Shown: piece by piece, positions 23,570 to 33,399 of the stretch
Layout of the letters: every line of letters starts with the position of its first letter
Numbering within the stretch: position 1 is the stretch's first letter
Assembly: GCF_037126465.1 (NCBI RefSeq)
Contig: NW_026999402.1
Coordinates: 1,178,001 to 1,242,000, forward strand
DNA from: Ornithodoros turicata
Lineage: Eukaryota; Arthropoda; Arachnida; Ixodida; Argasidae
DNA: 64,000 bases
Direction of reading: 5' to 3'
Position numbers and translations under genes: made by a program
The notes under the pieces: model-generated
Told to the model about the DNA's origin: nothing
The model's database searches: none
Seen by the model: the letters and a program-made list of their open reading frames with translations, nothing else

Positions 23570-23680
23570 AGGTATGATTGATTGATTTTAAAAGAAAAAA
23601 AATGGAGATGGTAATCTCGAGCCACTCGGGACTGGCTACTCCAGGACGCGTTATTAATAAAAGAAAGGGAAACTACACTA
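23570..23680 (-). mobile_element. Possible retroelement 3' end with (GATT)n tail
   Basis: GATTGATTGATTTT followed by an A-rich run and GAGCCACTCGGGACTGGCTA. The microsatellite plus unique text resembles a reversed retroelement trailer; a (GATT)n run also occurs at 12773. Identity uncertain. Confidence 0.3.
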
Positions 23681-24179
23681 ACCTCGACGCTTTGAAACGC
23701 TTTGAAAGAATAAATGAGAACATCATCACCGAGCTTGTCACCAAAAGCGAAGTCTCAAGGCGAAGGTATAGATTCGAGCAACAGCCTCAGATCGGGATCC
23801 GCCGATTATTTTACAGGAGCGAATCTCAAAACAGTGATACAAAAACGAGCAATGAGGTGACATGCATTGTGACATGCCGGTGACAGGTTAGAAACCGGAA
23901 CGGTCCGCAACTCATTCCTTCTTATCAGGCATGTACAAATAATTCGAACCATATTTTTTTCCAAAATGAACCAAATATATTAATGCAGATGCTGCAAACG
24001 TAAGGCAGAAAACGGCACAACAGAGGGCGTAAGACCGAAGTGGCAGCTTCTCGATATTCTGATACGTATGATCATTGCGTGAACATGCTGTACAGGTGTT
24101 TGTATCCAGGTATTCAGGATCCAGGTGTATCAGGTGCTTGTATATATGTGCTGCAGTGCATCACCTGACATTGCCAGCC

Positions 24180-24394
24180 TTGGCATTGATACTACCTACG
24201 TATCACTTTGACAACTTTGACCATTACTCTGACCTGCACTGCTCCTTAGACCGCTCATATTTCCTTTGTGTTCTTGCATTATTGTATGTATGCATATCCT
24301 GGAGAACGAACATGTATGTTTCCCACTCCCTTCTGTAATGGCATTCTCAAGTTTCTCGAAGGAACAATAAATGAATGGATGAATGAGTGTGTGT
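24180..24394 (+). mobile_element. Possible retroelement 3' end with (GAAT)n tail
   Basis: Ends GGAACAATAAATGAATGGAT then GAATGAGTG: an AATAAA box running into a tetranucleotide tail, typical of CR1/L2-like trailers. No coding sequence visible upstream. Confidence 0.35.
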
Positions 24395-24707
24395 GGCCAG
24401 TCCGGTTACTTATACAACTATTCGCTTTGTATTCGATTCGGTTTTATTTAAGTACCGTATTTGCCCTTGTGTAACGCGCGCGCATTATACGCACGTTGCC
24501 GTGTATTGAGACGTGTTGTTGTACCGTGTGACACGGACGACACCCTCACGGAAGGTTCCACTGAAAGAAAAAGCAAAAACAGCTCAACGGACTCCAGTTC
24601 TGCCCCGTGTCATGTTGAGCATTCGCACTGTGCAGGAATATCGGGAGTGGCATACACCTCGTGCAGAGCGCTTCTCGCGCCACCCTGCGTCAAGCAAGGA
24701 AAGATTT

Positions 24708-24935
24708 TCCGGGGGGGGGGGGATTTATTGGCAGAAAAAAAGAAAAAGAAAGGAAAAAGGTCAGCCATGCAGCACGCCGGCTTGCTATTCCGTAACCAAA
24801 AACAAAAAAAAGGAAAAGAATATACTATGTTATGGGGGGGGGGGCGGATTTATTGGCAGAAAAAAGAAAAAGAAAGGGGAAAGGTCAGCGTGCAGCACGC
24901 CGGCTTGCTATTCCCTAAACAAAAAAAAAAGGAAA
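24708..24935 (+). repeat. Tandem duplication, about 120 bp, two copies
   Basis: Each copy: a run of about 12 G, GGATTTATTGGCAGAAA, an A-rich stretch, AGGTCAGC, CAGCACGCCGGCTTGCTATT. A third, diverged relative lies at 44923-45005. 24936-25797 holds nothing recognised. Confidence 0.8.
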
Positions 24936-25797
24936 AGTTTCACTCCTTTGTGAAAGGCGAAGTGGAGAAAGGGAAAGGATAGAGAGTCAGAAATTAAAAA
25001 AAGAAAAACAGAAATTAGAAATGCGTCCAGGAATCGTTCCGTAGGCAGCAGGTCCCAAAAGGCCACCAACTGAGACATTTTCTGACGATGAAATTCAGAG
25101 AGGAAAACGTGCTCCGGTAACCATGCCGGCTGTCAACGGCAACATTGCACTTCTGGTAGGATTCTGTGTCAGCGCTTGGATACAGCCTTATCTACAGGTC
25201 AAATTAAAACATATTTCATGGCGAACTTTGGAAGCTTACTTGTAAATTTTGCAATTCACTCGCAAAAACCCGTCCGCGAATCGGCAACATCCTTTGTATA
25301 TGATGTTACGACCAGTTCGACTTGCAAGCGGGCCGCGGCAGCTGCCACCCACGACTGTGGTTAGTATAGAATATTTTCGCTATTTTAACCGTTTTCCAAC
25401 TTCATGCTTCACAGAGCGGACGCTTTAGTACAGAGGAAGTCATTGAAAATGGTGGTAGGCTTGTCAAATATCGTTTCATGGTACCTGTAAAGCAACGACA
25501 ACGCCACAGCTGCTCGATTGAGCTCGCGTCGGTATGCGTGCTTGGTTCGCCCTGTCGACTGTAGTCCGCAGCCAGAACCTTTTTTCAGTACATCTACTTC
25601 CAAGGACGTCCCAAAACGCTTTTATTTCACCTACGCGCGCGCAGCATCTCTTCGCCCTGACACGTGTGAAGCAGCAATCGCTGCCACCGCCACTTTTCCT
25701 CTGAGGCGCGTGACACCAACGTCACAGCCAACGTGACTCTTCGTAATTACTCACTATAGGCTGGATAGCGGACTGAGGGTACAACCGTACGGTCACC

Positions 25798-25811
25798 GGC
25801 CGCCATCTTGG
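25798..25811 (+). promoter_or_regulatory. YY1-like site
   Basis: GGCCGCCATCTTGGG, 76 bp upstream of the ATG of the THAP-like remnant. Matches the CGCCATCTTG core of YY1-type promoter elements; binding in this organism is inferred. Confidence 0.35.
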
Positions 25812-25886
25812 GAAGCTCAAAACATTGCCATTCGCGACTCAGCTGTATATTCTGCATGCGCCTTTGCTTAACATTTTTATCGTGTC

Positions 25887-26075
25887 ATGCCCGCCTGCTG
25901 TGGTTATGGACGTACTGCCCGTACTGGCAAGGAACGGGGAACGACATTTCACAAGTAAGTGACTTAGTTTTATAAATATATGTGATTTATTAGTCCACGA
26001 GCGGGGCGACAAAACGTAGCCGTTGAAGCATGTGCGCGGCACTTTGTGACTCGTATCTCAAGATCTAAACGTTAA
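25887..26075 (+). pseudogene. THAP-like zinc-finger remnant
   Basis: The ATG opens MPACCGYGRTARTGKERGTT-FH, resembling the start of a THAP domain (MP-x-C-x-x-x-C ... F-H). The second Cys position is Arg (CGT), one transition from TGT. TTTCACAA|GTAAGT looks like the usual THAP exon-1 donor. After 39 nt ending TTATTAG the frame resumes with GRQNVAVEACARHFV, the counterpart of the V-C-S-x-HF box, and stops at 26073. The stretch between F-H and C-x-x-H is about half the normal length, and a 39-nt intron would be very short. Most likely a decayed THAP gene or P-element-derived exon. Confidence 0.45.
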
Positions 26076-26106
26076 ACTTTAAGCAGTACGTTATCTGGAT
26101 AGAGTC

Positions 26107-26259
26107 ATTAGTGAGTTTTAGTATACCGTTGATAAGGTTATCGCGCCTATCGGAACCAATCGCAGTGGTGCGTGACTCAGAATCTTGTCCACTGATTGGT
26201 TCCGGTTGATACGCTCGACGCTAGCCACGTTATCAACGGTCTGCTAAAACTCTCTATTG
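26107..26259. mobile_element. 153-bp foldback MITE
   Basis: Ends TAGTGAGTTTTAGTATACCG and, inverted, TAGAGAGTTTTAGCAGACCG, both followed by TTGATAA. The core is also inverted (CGGAACCAATC / GATTGGTTCCG). The TIR starts TAGAG, compatible with the hAT YARNG rule. Confidence 0.8.
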
Positions 26260-26745
26260 TCATAGTCCCGACTTCCTGCAGTTCACCGGTATGGTCTCAG
26301 CACGCAGCAGGCGTTGAAGTGCGCTTGTCAGGTGTGGGATCTACCGCTGAGTTTGGCGATCACGGTATCGCCGATTGCTTGCCTGGATCAGCCTTGTCAT
26401 CCCTGCCGCAATAAACGTGCCGCCCAGATCTTTTAAAAAAGTAAGTGGTGAATGTCAGGCGAAAGGACTGGACGGCCGTCGAGGACATCAGTGTACACGG
26501 TATCAAAAATCCCTCGCGAAATAGTGGAGTAATTTTACTGTTATTCGACGGAATACATGACAGGAGCGGACGCCGGAAGTCCAACCGTCGAGGGCGCGAC
26601 CTTTGGAAACGGAACCCCATGGCCGTGCGGACGTCTGGCTAATGTGGTGTCATGCACTTTCAAAGGGTGACACTTGCACTTAGTGTCATTCGCGTAATTT
26701 TTACCGACGCTTCCTTCCCCACTGTGCTGCTGTGTTACAGCCACT
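26260..26745. other. Unrecognised stretch
   Basis: GC-rich sequence between the MITE and the Gypsy pol remnant; it may include unrecognisable Gypsy sequence. No features supported. Confidence 0.3.
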
Positions 26746-28525
26746 TTACGACCTGTTCTGGGCCTCTCGACCAAGAGGACCATCTTCCACGCCTGTCTCT
26801 TGGACCCCGCCTGGTGACGAAACAGGCCCGCGCTGGGGCTGCACTCCTCACTCTCCCACCATTCACTGCCGGACGCGGAGTCTGTCCTCTTCGCCGACGC
26901 CTTGAGCACTGCTGTCGGCGCAGTTCTGTAACAGCGTCACTATGGGCATGGCGACCACTATGTGTCTTCTAGAGGAAACTTACACCCACCGAGTTCAGGT
27001 ACAGTACCATTAGCCATGAACTGCTAGCTGAGTACCTGGCTCCCAGGCATTGCCACCACTTCCTAAGAAAGTCGCCTTTTTGTGCTGTACGCCGACCACA
27101 AGACCCTCAAGATCGCTTCGTTCAATCATTCCCCGCGCGAGATTCGACACATGAGCAACGACCTCCAGTTCACGACAGACGTTCTCTCGCCTCGACGTCG
27201 ACGCGACCCAACATCGCCGCAACATCTACTTCGAAGCAATGACCTCAGCTGAGCGCAATGACAACGAGTTCTCCGCACTGCGGACGTCTTCAATAACCTC
27301 ACCACGCTTTCAGGAAGTCCCCCGGCCCGTTCCCGGTGCTCGAGCTCCCGGCTGTGGTGTGATGTGTCCACCGGGACGCAACGTCCCTTCGTCACACAGG
27401 CCTTCCATCGCCGCGTTTTTGACGCTCTCCATTTCTTCCATTTTCCCGCAATACGAGGAACGCAACGTCTCGTGTCCGCTAGAGTCACTAAATAGGGAGC
27501 AGAGTAGCGACACTGAGCCACGCCGGCGAGCGAGACCGCCATCTTGGGTCCGGCGTGGCTGCGTCGCCTAGCAATGGGACGCCAATTGCTCTCTCCCTTA
27601 CGGCGTGCAGTCGATCCAGCTCGAAACCGAGGAAACCGGTTTTGGATAGAGGGGACTCAACATGGACGGCGCGTTCTTGGAGGGAGAAACCACGTGACAC
27701 GATAGGCCCAATCGCGGACACCGAACGGCGACTCCGGCGCGGAAAAGGAATGCGATACTCTGTACCCCTATTTAGTGAGTCTATAGTGTCCGCCTGCCAC
27801 ATGTGGCCCAACATGCATACCGACGTCCGTGCTTGGACGCGTTCCTGACTTGCCTTCCAGTGAGTGAAGGTTCACAGACACACCACAACACATCTGGTCG
27901 AATCCCTCCCATCCGACCACCGCTTCGACAAGTCCTCATAGATCTTGTCGGACCGCTACGTCTAGCCAATGGCTTTCGATACATCCTCTCTTGCGTGGAC
28001 CGCTTCACCCGACGGCCCGAAGCCGTTCCCCTTCCCGACATATGCTAGAGCTAAGACTGTTGCCAGAGATTGGACCATGGATCTCACACTTTGGCGTGCC
28101 TTCCACCGTCACTATCGACTGCCAGTTCGAATCCACGCTGTTTCACGAACATTGCAAGCTAATCGGGACTACGCACATCCCCACATGGCCTACCACCCAA
28201 CCTCAAACGGTCTCGCATATAGAGCGTTCCTACCGTCAACTCAATGCTGCATTGCGATCCACAGACAGCTCCGCATCCTCGGTTTAGCGCCTTCCCCTCA
28301 TTGTGCTTTGCATCCTCACGGCCACTCCAGCACCGCAGAATTGGTTTACAGCTTCCGCTTCGTCTTCCCGGTGCCTTCTTCGCTCCCTTACCCGAAGTCG
28401 CCGTCTCGGACATCACCTCGTGCGTGGACCGCACCCATGAAACCTTCCACGGCCTTTGTCCCGCGCCTGCGCGTACTCCCGTCCCGGACCTCCGCACGGC
28501 CACGTATGTGTTTGTTCCTCTCTGC
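26746..28525 (+). pseudogene. Ty3/Gypsy pol remnant (RNase H and integrase), frameshifted
   Basis: Pieces in order, across frames: ALSTAVGAVL (RNase H start, about 26890); LYADHKTLKIASFNHSPREI (about 27085-27145); PFVTQAFHRRVFDA then IRGTQRLVSA (H2C2-like zinc finger, about 27385-27480); after a MITE, HMWPNMHTDVRAWTR (about 27797); RQVLIDLVGPLRLANGFRYI then CVDRFTRRPEAVPLPD (integrase core, about 27927-28045); FGVPSTVTIDCQFES and THIPTWPTTQP; LRLPGAFFAPLPEV and DLRTATYVFV (C-terminal domain, to about 28520). Numerous stops and frameshifts; no LTRs seen. The order is that of a retrotransposon pol gene. It is dead. Confidence 0.85.
27480..27785. mobile_element. hAT-type MITE inserted in Gypsy integrase
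   Basis: TIRs TAGAGTCACTAAATAGG (left) and TATAGACTCACTAAATAGG (right, inverted). Flanked by a perfect 8-bp direct repeat GTGTCCGC (27472-27479 and 27786-27793). Removing the insert and one repeat rejoins the Gypsy reading RLVSA to HMWPNMHTD. 8-bp duplication and a TAGAG terminus fit hAT rules. The interior contains CCGCCATCTTGGGTCCGG. Confidence 0.85.
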
Positions 28526-28527
28526 AG

Positions 28528-29300
28528 CACATCGTTGATTTTACCCCGAGGGAATGGGCAGTCTTCACTGACTCAAAATCTCCACTACAAGCTATTGAAA
28601 ATCCCGGCATACGAGGCTCATCCGGCCCCGTAGTCACGGATGCGTTACTGGCTTACCACCCTGTGTGCGAAGCAGGCCAAAGGCTAGTCCTCCAGTGGGT
28701 TCCAGCCTATTGTGGTGTCGTGGGGAATGAGCAGGCTGACAGGCGCCACAGAAGCAGCTCTCTCGTATCGGAAGTGGACCAGTATTGCGCTGCTGAGAGG
28801 AGATCGTTGTGGCATTCTGCGACGCCTCGTGACACCCCTGGCTTCCTGCCGATGAACAACCGACATTCTCTCCCCATCTATCCTGAACAGAGCTGATCAA
28901 CGTTCGCTTTCCGCATGCCACGAAACACCTCTCGTCAAGATGCTGCATTAATTAATCGAATGCGATTCGATGTGGCTTTTAGAGCCCAATGGCGTTATTG
29001 CTTGAGACAAGTTGACTCTCCCACATGGTGTCACTGCGGTGCTCTAGCGGATCTGGAGTGCATTCTTCTTCATTCGCCCCTTCTGCTCTGGGCAGCAAGA
29101 AATCTTATCTTCCTGCAGGAGGCGGGTCTTGCTCAACGATCCCTCTAACACTTTGCTCTCCTCAACCAACTCATGCACCCTCTACGTATCTCCACCCTTC
29201 ACCCTCCATCCGTCTGTGTTTTTGGCAATAGTCGTGACGACGCCCATATCTAAGTGGCCAACAATGGCGAGCCGACCCTGCAATTAACCCCCCCCCCCCC
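28528..29300 (+). pseudogene. LINE-1a 3' end: RNase H, C-terminal zinc knuckle, trailer
   Basis: REWAVFTDSKSPLQAIEN, then LVLQWVPAYCGVVGNEQAD (28530-28760) is a LINE-encoded RNase H; the last half keeps the G-N-E-x-A-D end. After a break, NTSRQDAALINRMRF and PTWCHCGALADLECILLHS (28920-29080) is the C-terminal Cys/His region of I/R1-type ORF2 proteins. The trailer at 29229-29285 contains ATAGTCGTGACGACGCCC and GGCCAACAATGGCGAGCC, ending in poly(C). It directly follows the Gypsy fragment, so one inserted into or recombined with the other. 5'-truncated, with stops. The name LINE-1a is a local label, not mammalian L1. Confidence 0.8.
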
Positions 29301-29622
29301 CGTTCTTAGGGTGTGGACGCGGTGCTTTCTCCTCTGAGCGCCGCTCTCTCACTCCTCCGCTTATGGTGTGACGTCACGCCGCCGGAGCCTCTGTCGCTGT
29401 GGAAGCAGATCTTTCAAATTCGTTTATGTAATATCTACCCACGTTTCGGACTCAAAAAATAACTAAGTAGATTAACGGTCGACGCCGAATATAGTGGTAT
29501 CGGTTTTATCTAGATGGGCTTCCGGATGCGACCGTCCCTTTAATGATATGACAATTTAAAAAATAAAAAAAAGAGAGAAAGAGAGAGAGAGGGAGGAAAG
29601 GCGCAGACTAATTTTCGATTCT
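29301..29622. other. Unrecognised stretch
   Basis: No gene seen; an A-rich tract and (GA)n at 29560-29598. Confidence 0.4.
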
Positions 29623-29623
29623 A

Positions 29624-29873
29624 CACTCCTAAAAATGAACTTCACCACATAGCACGTTCCTAGCCAACCATCATCTCGAATGATAGCTTTATCTACCTCG
29701 ATTTGTTGAAAACGGCAGGCGTACGCCTTTTTTGTGACACTTATGCTATTCATAATTGTCACAGAAAAGGCGTACGCCTCCCGTTTTCAACAAATCAGAG
29801 CAGATAACGATATCATTCGAGATTATGGTTGGCTAGGAGCGTGCTATGCGGTGAAGTTCATTTTAAAGAGTGT
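29624..29873. mobile_element. PA-family palindromic MITE, full length
   Basis: Ends CACTCCTAAAAATGAACTTC and, inverted, CACTCTTTAAAATGAACTTC, with TA on both sides. Arms differ from each other at several internal positions, unlike some other copies. Confidence 0.9.
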
Positions 29874-30187
29874 ACACGTGAGTGGTGTCCTGACGATATA
29901 GAAGCCAACGAGAAAACGTGCGGTATGCTCCAGGACTTAAATAAAACATTTTATTAGAGTCAACTTGTAAACTATGTAGAATACGATTGTAGCATCTATT
30001 ATTAGGACTCCCAGCAAAAGTTGCGGGAGATAATGAACAAATTGTATACATCGTTGCAGTATGCATAAATCACAATCGGGGTAACCGCAGAACGCGATAC
30101 ATTTTTGATGAGAACTATGACGTGAGCCGAGTGTTGCAGAACTTGCGACACCGCAAGGCATCAGTACAGATACAGAATAATAATACA

Positions 30188-30434
30188 CTCTAAAAACGGA
30201 GCTTCAGCGCATAGCACGCTATGCGCCAACCATTGTCACGAATGATAGGGTTAGCGCTTGCGATTCAAGGAGGCACTACGCCCTACGCCTTTTTGTGTCA
30301 ATTTGGGTATATGATAATTGCCACAAAAAGGCGTACGCCTCCCTCTTTCCTCGAATCAAAAGCAATAACCCTATCGTTCGCGGCAATGATTGGCGCACTA
30401 CGTGCTATGCGGTGAAGTTTCGTTTCTAGAGTGT
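30188..30434. mobile_element. PB-family palindromic MITE, full length
   Basis: Ends CACTCTAAAAACGGAGCTTC and, inverted, CACTCTAGAAACGAAACTTC, TA-flanked. Shares the CGCATAGCACG and GGCGTACGCC boxes with PA, but the block between reads ATGATAGGGTTA.CGCTT with a GATTCGAAGAG-type box. 29874-30187 holds nothing recognised. Confidence 0.9.
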
Positions 30435-30445
30435 ACTCTCTCCAC

Positions 30446-30565
30446 ACCATAAAAACGTAACTTCCCCGCATAGCACGATGTGCGCCAACTGTTGCCGCGA
30501 ATAGTATAGGGTTATCGCCTCTGATTCGAAGACAGAGGGGCCATACACCTTTTTGTGTCAATCTG
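30446..30565. mobile_element. PB-family MITE, left half
   Basis: ATAAAAACGTAACTTCCCCG, ATAGGGTTATCGCCTCTGAT, TCGAAGACAGAGG, CACCTTTTTGTGTCAATCTG; broken by the SINE fragment that follows. Confidence 0.8.
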
Positions 30566-30567
30566 TG

Positions 30568-30637
30568 TGGACTGGGAGGTACCCGGGTTCGAATCCCGGT
30601 GCCGGCTGTGCTGTGCTGTCTGGGTTTTTTTCCTGCA
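30568..30637 (+). mobile_element. tRNA-derived SINE fragment
   Basis: GACTGGGAGGTACCCGGGTT then CGAATCCCGGTGCCGGCTG: box B and flank, cut at both ends between two PB copies. Confidence 0.75.
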
Positions 30638-30638
30638 C

Positions 30639-31129
30639 TCTAAAAACAGAACTTCACCGCATAGCACGCTTTGCGTCAACCATTGCCACGAATGATAGGG
30701 TTGTCGCTTCTGATGCGAAGAGAGAAGGGGGCGTATGCCTTTTTGTGGCAATTTGGATATATTGAGATTGCCACAAAAAGGCGTACGCGCCCCTCTCTCA
30801 TCCAATCACAAGCGGTAACTCTATGATTCGTGGCAATGGTTGGCGCACAGCGTGCTATGCAGTCTTAAAAATGAACTTCACCGCATAGCACGCTCCTAGC
30901 CAACCATTATCTCGAATGATGTCGTTATCTGCCTCGATTTGTTGAAAACGGGAGGCGTACGCCTTTTCTGTGAACAGCATAAGTGTCACCAAAAAGGCGT
31001 ACGCCTCCAGTTTTCAACAAATCGAGGCAGATAACGATATCATTCGAGATGATGGTTGGCTAGGAGCGTCCTATGCGGTGAAACTCATTTTTAAGAGTGT
31101 GCGTTGAAGTTCTGTTTTTTTAGAGTGTG
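30639..31129. mobile_element. PB-family MITE interrupted by a PA copy
   Basis: Left end CACTCTAAAAACAGAACTTC at 30639; reads through to GCGTGCTATGCAGT at 30865, then resumes after the PA insertion as GTTGAAGTTCTG...TAGAGTG ending near 31129. Confidence 0.8.
30866..31100. mobile_element. PA-family MITE nested in PB copy
   Basis: Starts CTTAAAAATGAACTTCACCG and ends CATTTTTAAGAGTG. Both arms carry the variant CTGCCTCGATTTGTTG or its complement instead of the usual CTGCCCTGATTTGTTG. Confidence 0.88.
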
Positions 31130-31151
31130 GGTTTTCCTCCTTCTGTGGGAA

Positions 31152-31310
31152 AGCGCGGGGCCTACACCTTTTTGTCACAATTAAAATAAGTATACATGCG
31201 TATCTCAAAAAAGCGTACGCCTCCAGATTTTGACCCAATGAAGTAGCAGGACGATGTCATTCGAGATGGCGGAGCAAGCTGTGTGGTGAAGTTCTATTTG
31301 TAGAGTGAAG
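31152..31310. mobile_element. Diverged PA/PB-like MITE
   Basis: CACCTTTTTGTCACAATT, AAAGCGTACGCCTCCAG, GATGTCATTCGAGATGGCGG, GTGTGGTGAAGTTC. 31311-31642 holds nothing recognised. Confidence 0.6.
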
Positions 31311-31642
31311 TGGCAATACGGTAATTGATTCCTTGTGAACTTAATTCTTTTTTTTGGTTGGGCGGGCTTGCCACTTTTCCGTATATTAGGATAGTGTTGT
31401 GAAAGAGTAGACCTTAGACTAGAACTGCAGACTACGGACAGAAGTGAACTAGTAGGGCATCTCCTGCAGGGTAGAATCTGCCGAGAATGTTTCTGAATTG
31501 AGTCTGAATTCGCGCGCTACTTGTTTTGTATTGCTGTTGAATGCACGAATTTAAGCGGCTTCCTCGCGTCTCAATCTTAGCCCTGAATATAAGGCTTCCC
31601 CTAACCTAAGTCACCCTCATTTGGCCTTTTTTTTTCGTTCCT

Positions 31643-31951
31643 ATACTCTAAAAACAGAACTTCACTGCATATGGCACGCCCATATTGTCACGACTGATAG
31701 GGTTATCGCTTCTGATTCGAAGACAGAGGGGGCGTACGCCTTTTTATGTCACTTTGGATATATGACAATTGCCACGGTGGTGGTGGTGGAAGGGCTCGCC
31801 GTTGTCGGCCTCACAGAGGTAGGCAACGTCACGACTGACGTCCTGGGGGAATGTGCGTCCTGGGCCGACTTCTAAGGGAACTGTGTCTGCTATATATGCT
31901 ATGTGCCACAAATAGGCGTACGCCCCTCTGTCGTCGAAGCAGAAGCGACAT
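31643..31951. mobile_element. PB-family MITE split by a reversed SINE tail
   Basis: Starts ACTCTAAAAACAGAACTTCA; left arm to TATGACAATTGCCA, right arm resumes GTGCCACAAATAGGCGTACG and CGAAGCAGAAGCGACA. Its right end is replaced by the PA copy starting at 31953. Confidence 0.8.
31774..31905 (-). mobile_element. SINE 3' part inside PB copy
   Basis: (GGT)n, GAAGGGCTCGCCGTTGTCGG, CCTCACAGAGGTAGGCAACG, TCCTGGGCCGACTTCTAAGG: reverse of the SINE tail at 37.1 kb. Confidence 0.8.
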
Positions 31952-31952
31952 A

Positions 31953-32199
31953 CACTCTTAAAAATGAACTTCACCTCATAGCACGCTCCTAGCCAACCCA
32001 CGTCTCGTATAATATCGTTATCTGGCCTGATTTGTTGAAAACGGGAGGCGTACGCCGTTTTGGTACAATTATGAACAGCATAAGTGTCACAGAAAAGGCG
32101 TACGCCTCCCGTTTTCAGCAAATCAGGGCAGATACCGAAATAAATCGAGATGATGGTTGGCTAAAGCGTGCTATGCGGTGAAGTTCATTTTTAAGAGTG
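31953..32199. mobile_element. PA-family palindromic MITE, full length
   Basis: CACTCTTAAAAATGAACTTC at both ends (inverted on the right), TA on both sides. Confidence 0.9.
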
Positions 32200-32216
32200 T
32201 AACCCTATCCTATATA

Positions 32217-32466
32217 CACTCTAAAAACTGAACTTCACCGCATAGCACGCTCTGCGCCAACCATTGCCACGAACGATAGGTCTATCGCTTCTGATTCGAA
32301 GAGACAATGGGGCGTACGCCTTTTTGTGTCAGTTTGGATATATGATAATTGACACAACAAGGCGTACGCCTCCCTCTCTCTTCGAATCAGAAGCGATAAC
32401 CCTATCATTCGTGGCAACAGTTGGCGGAGAGCGTGCTGTGCGGTGAAGTTCAGTTTTTAGAGTGTA
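32217..32466. mobile_element. PB-family palindromic MITE, full length
   Basis: CACTCTAAAAACTGAACTTC at both ends (inverted on the right), TA-flanked. The cleanest PB copy; centre GGATATATGATAATTG. Confidence 0.92.
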
Positions 32467-32467
32467 T

Positions 32468-32515
32468 GGCTCGCGCAGAGCATGCTATACGATGAAGCTT
32501 TCTTTTTAGACTGTA
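32468..32515. mobile_element. PB-family MITE right end
   Basis: GCGCAGAGCATGCTATACGA then TGAAGC and TTTTTAGACTG. Confidence 0.6.
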
Positions 32516-33399
32516 CTATGATTGATGAGCGACGCCACTCTGCCACCATGTTGCTACCATCCTCGGTCGGGATCGGTCCAGCAACCTTGGGATTAATAGA
32601 CGGACACGCTACCAAATGATCCACCGAAGCCGTTTATTTGCTCGGCTCGGTTTTCGATGTTGTACAATGCATGGACCTTCCTCCGTTAGGCTATCGTGTA
32701 AAAAGTGCGTAAAGGCGTTCCGATACTTTGATAGATTGTGTCGATTGCGTAATGTACGCATTGTATGGCATGCCAGAGTATTGGGTAAAAAAAAAAAACA
32801 TTTTGTCGCACTTGGCGAGAAAAAGCACTCAAGCACGCGCCCCCGTCAAGCTCTGACGTCACAAGAGCGAGAGCTTCGACCATCGCCATTGGTTCTCGTA
32901 GGCACGTGACCTCTCCCGCGCTCTGCCTCACTTTCGGAGGCGCGCAGTGATGTCAGAGTTTGATGGGTTGTGGTACAGGGCTACGATGAATAAGTAAACG
33001 TTTTCTGTTTCTCTGACTTTGACCCCGGTTACAATTTGAGAAGATTGCCAGCTAAACAGATACATTTTGATTTAGTTAGGTAAATGTCGCGAACTCGTAT
33101 CATATTCTTTTTCAATACGCCGAAATAATGACAACGTGTAAAACAAAAAATAAAAATTCTTCTGGCTGTAGTCCCATGGGTACACTTGTGTTTCCGGACC
33201 ATACCCTGTAGAGGAATGGTTCATGCGCAAAGAGGGTCATATAGTTCCTGTAGCGATGTGGTCAGGCAGGGCTTGGGCCCCATTCCCTGTATGAAGTATG
33301 AATTCGAAAAAAGAAAAAGAGTGGCACTTATCAGAGGCAGATTCTCTAGTGTTATACTTGTAGTCACGGTAATGCTATCACAGGGGTGTGGTTGAATGT
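32516..33399. other. Stretch without recognised feature
   Basis: No gene or element recognised. A 12-A run near 32790 and GC-rich text at 32820-32960. Confidence 0.4.

Noticed and set aside
24461..24982. 173-residue plus-strand frame rich in Lys and Gly
   Set aside because: Made by the A-rich and G-run tandem duplication at 24708-24935.
25798..27548. Shared CCGCCATCTTGGG at 25798 and 27536 as evidence of a promoter pair
   Set aside because: The second copy lies inside a hAT MITE; a 13-bp match could be chance or element-borne.
27810..28540. Intact integrase or retroviral-like gene
   Set aside because: Recognisable motifs are spread over different frames with stops; no LTR, primer site or envelope seen.
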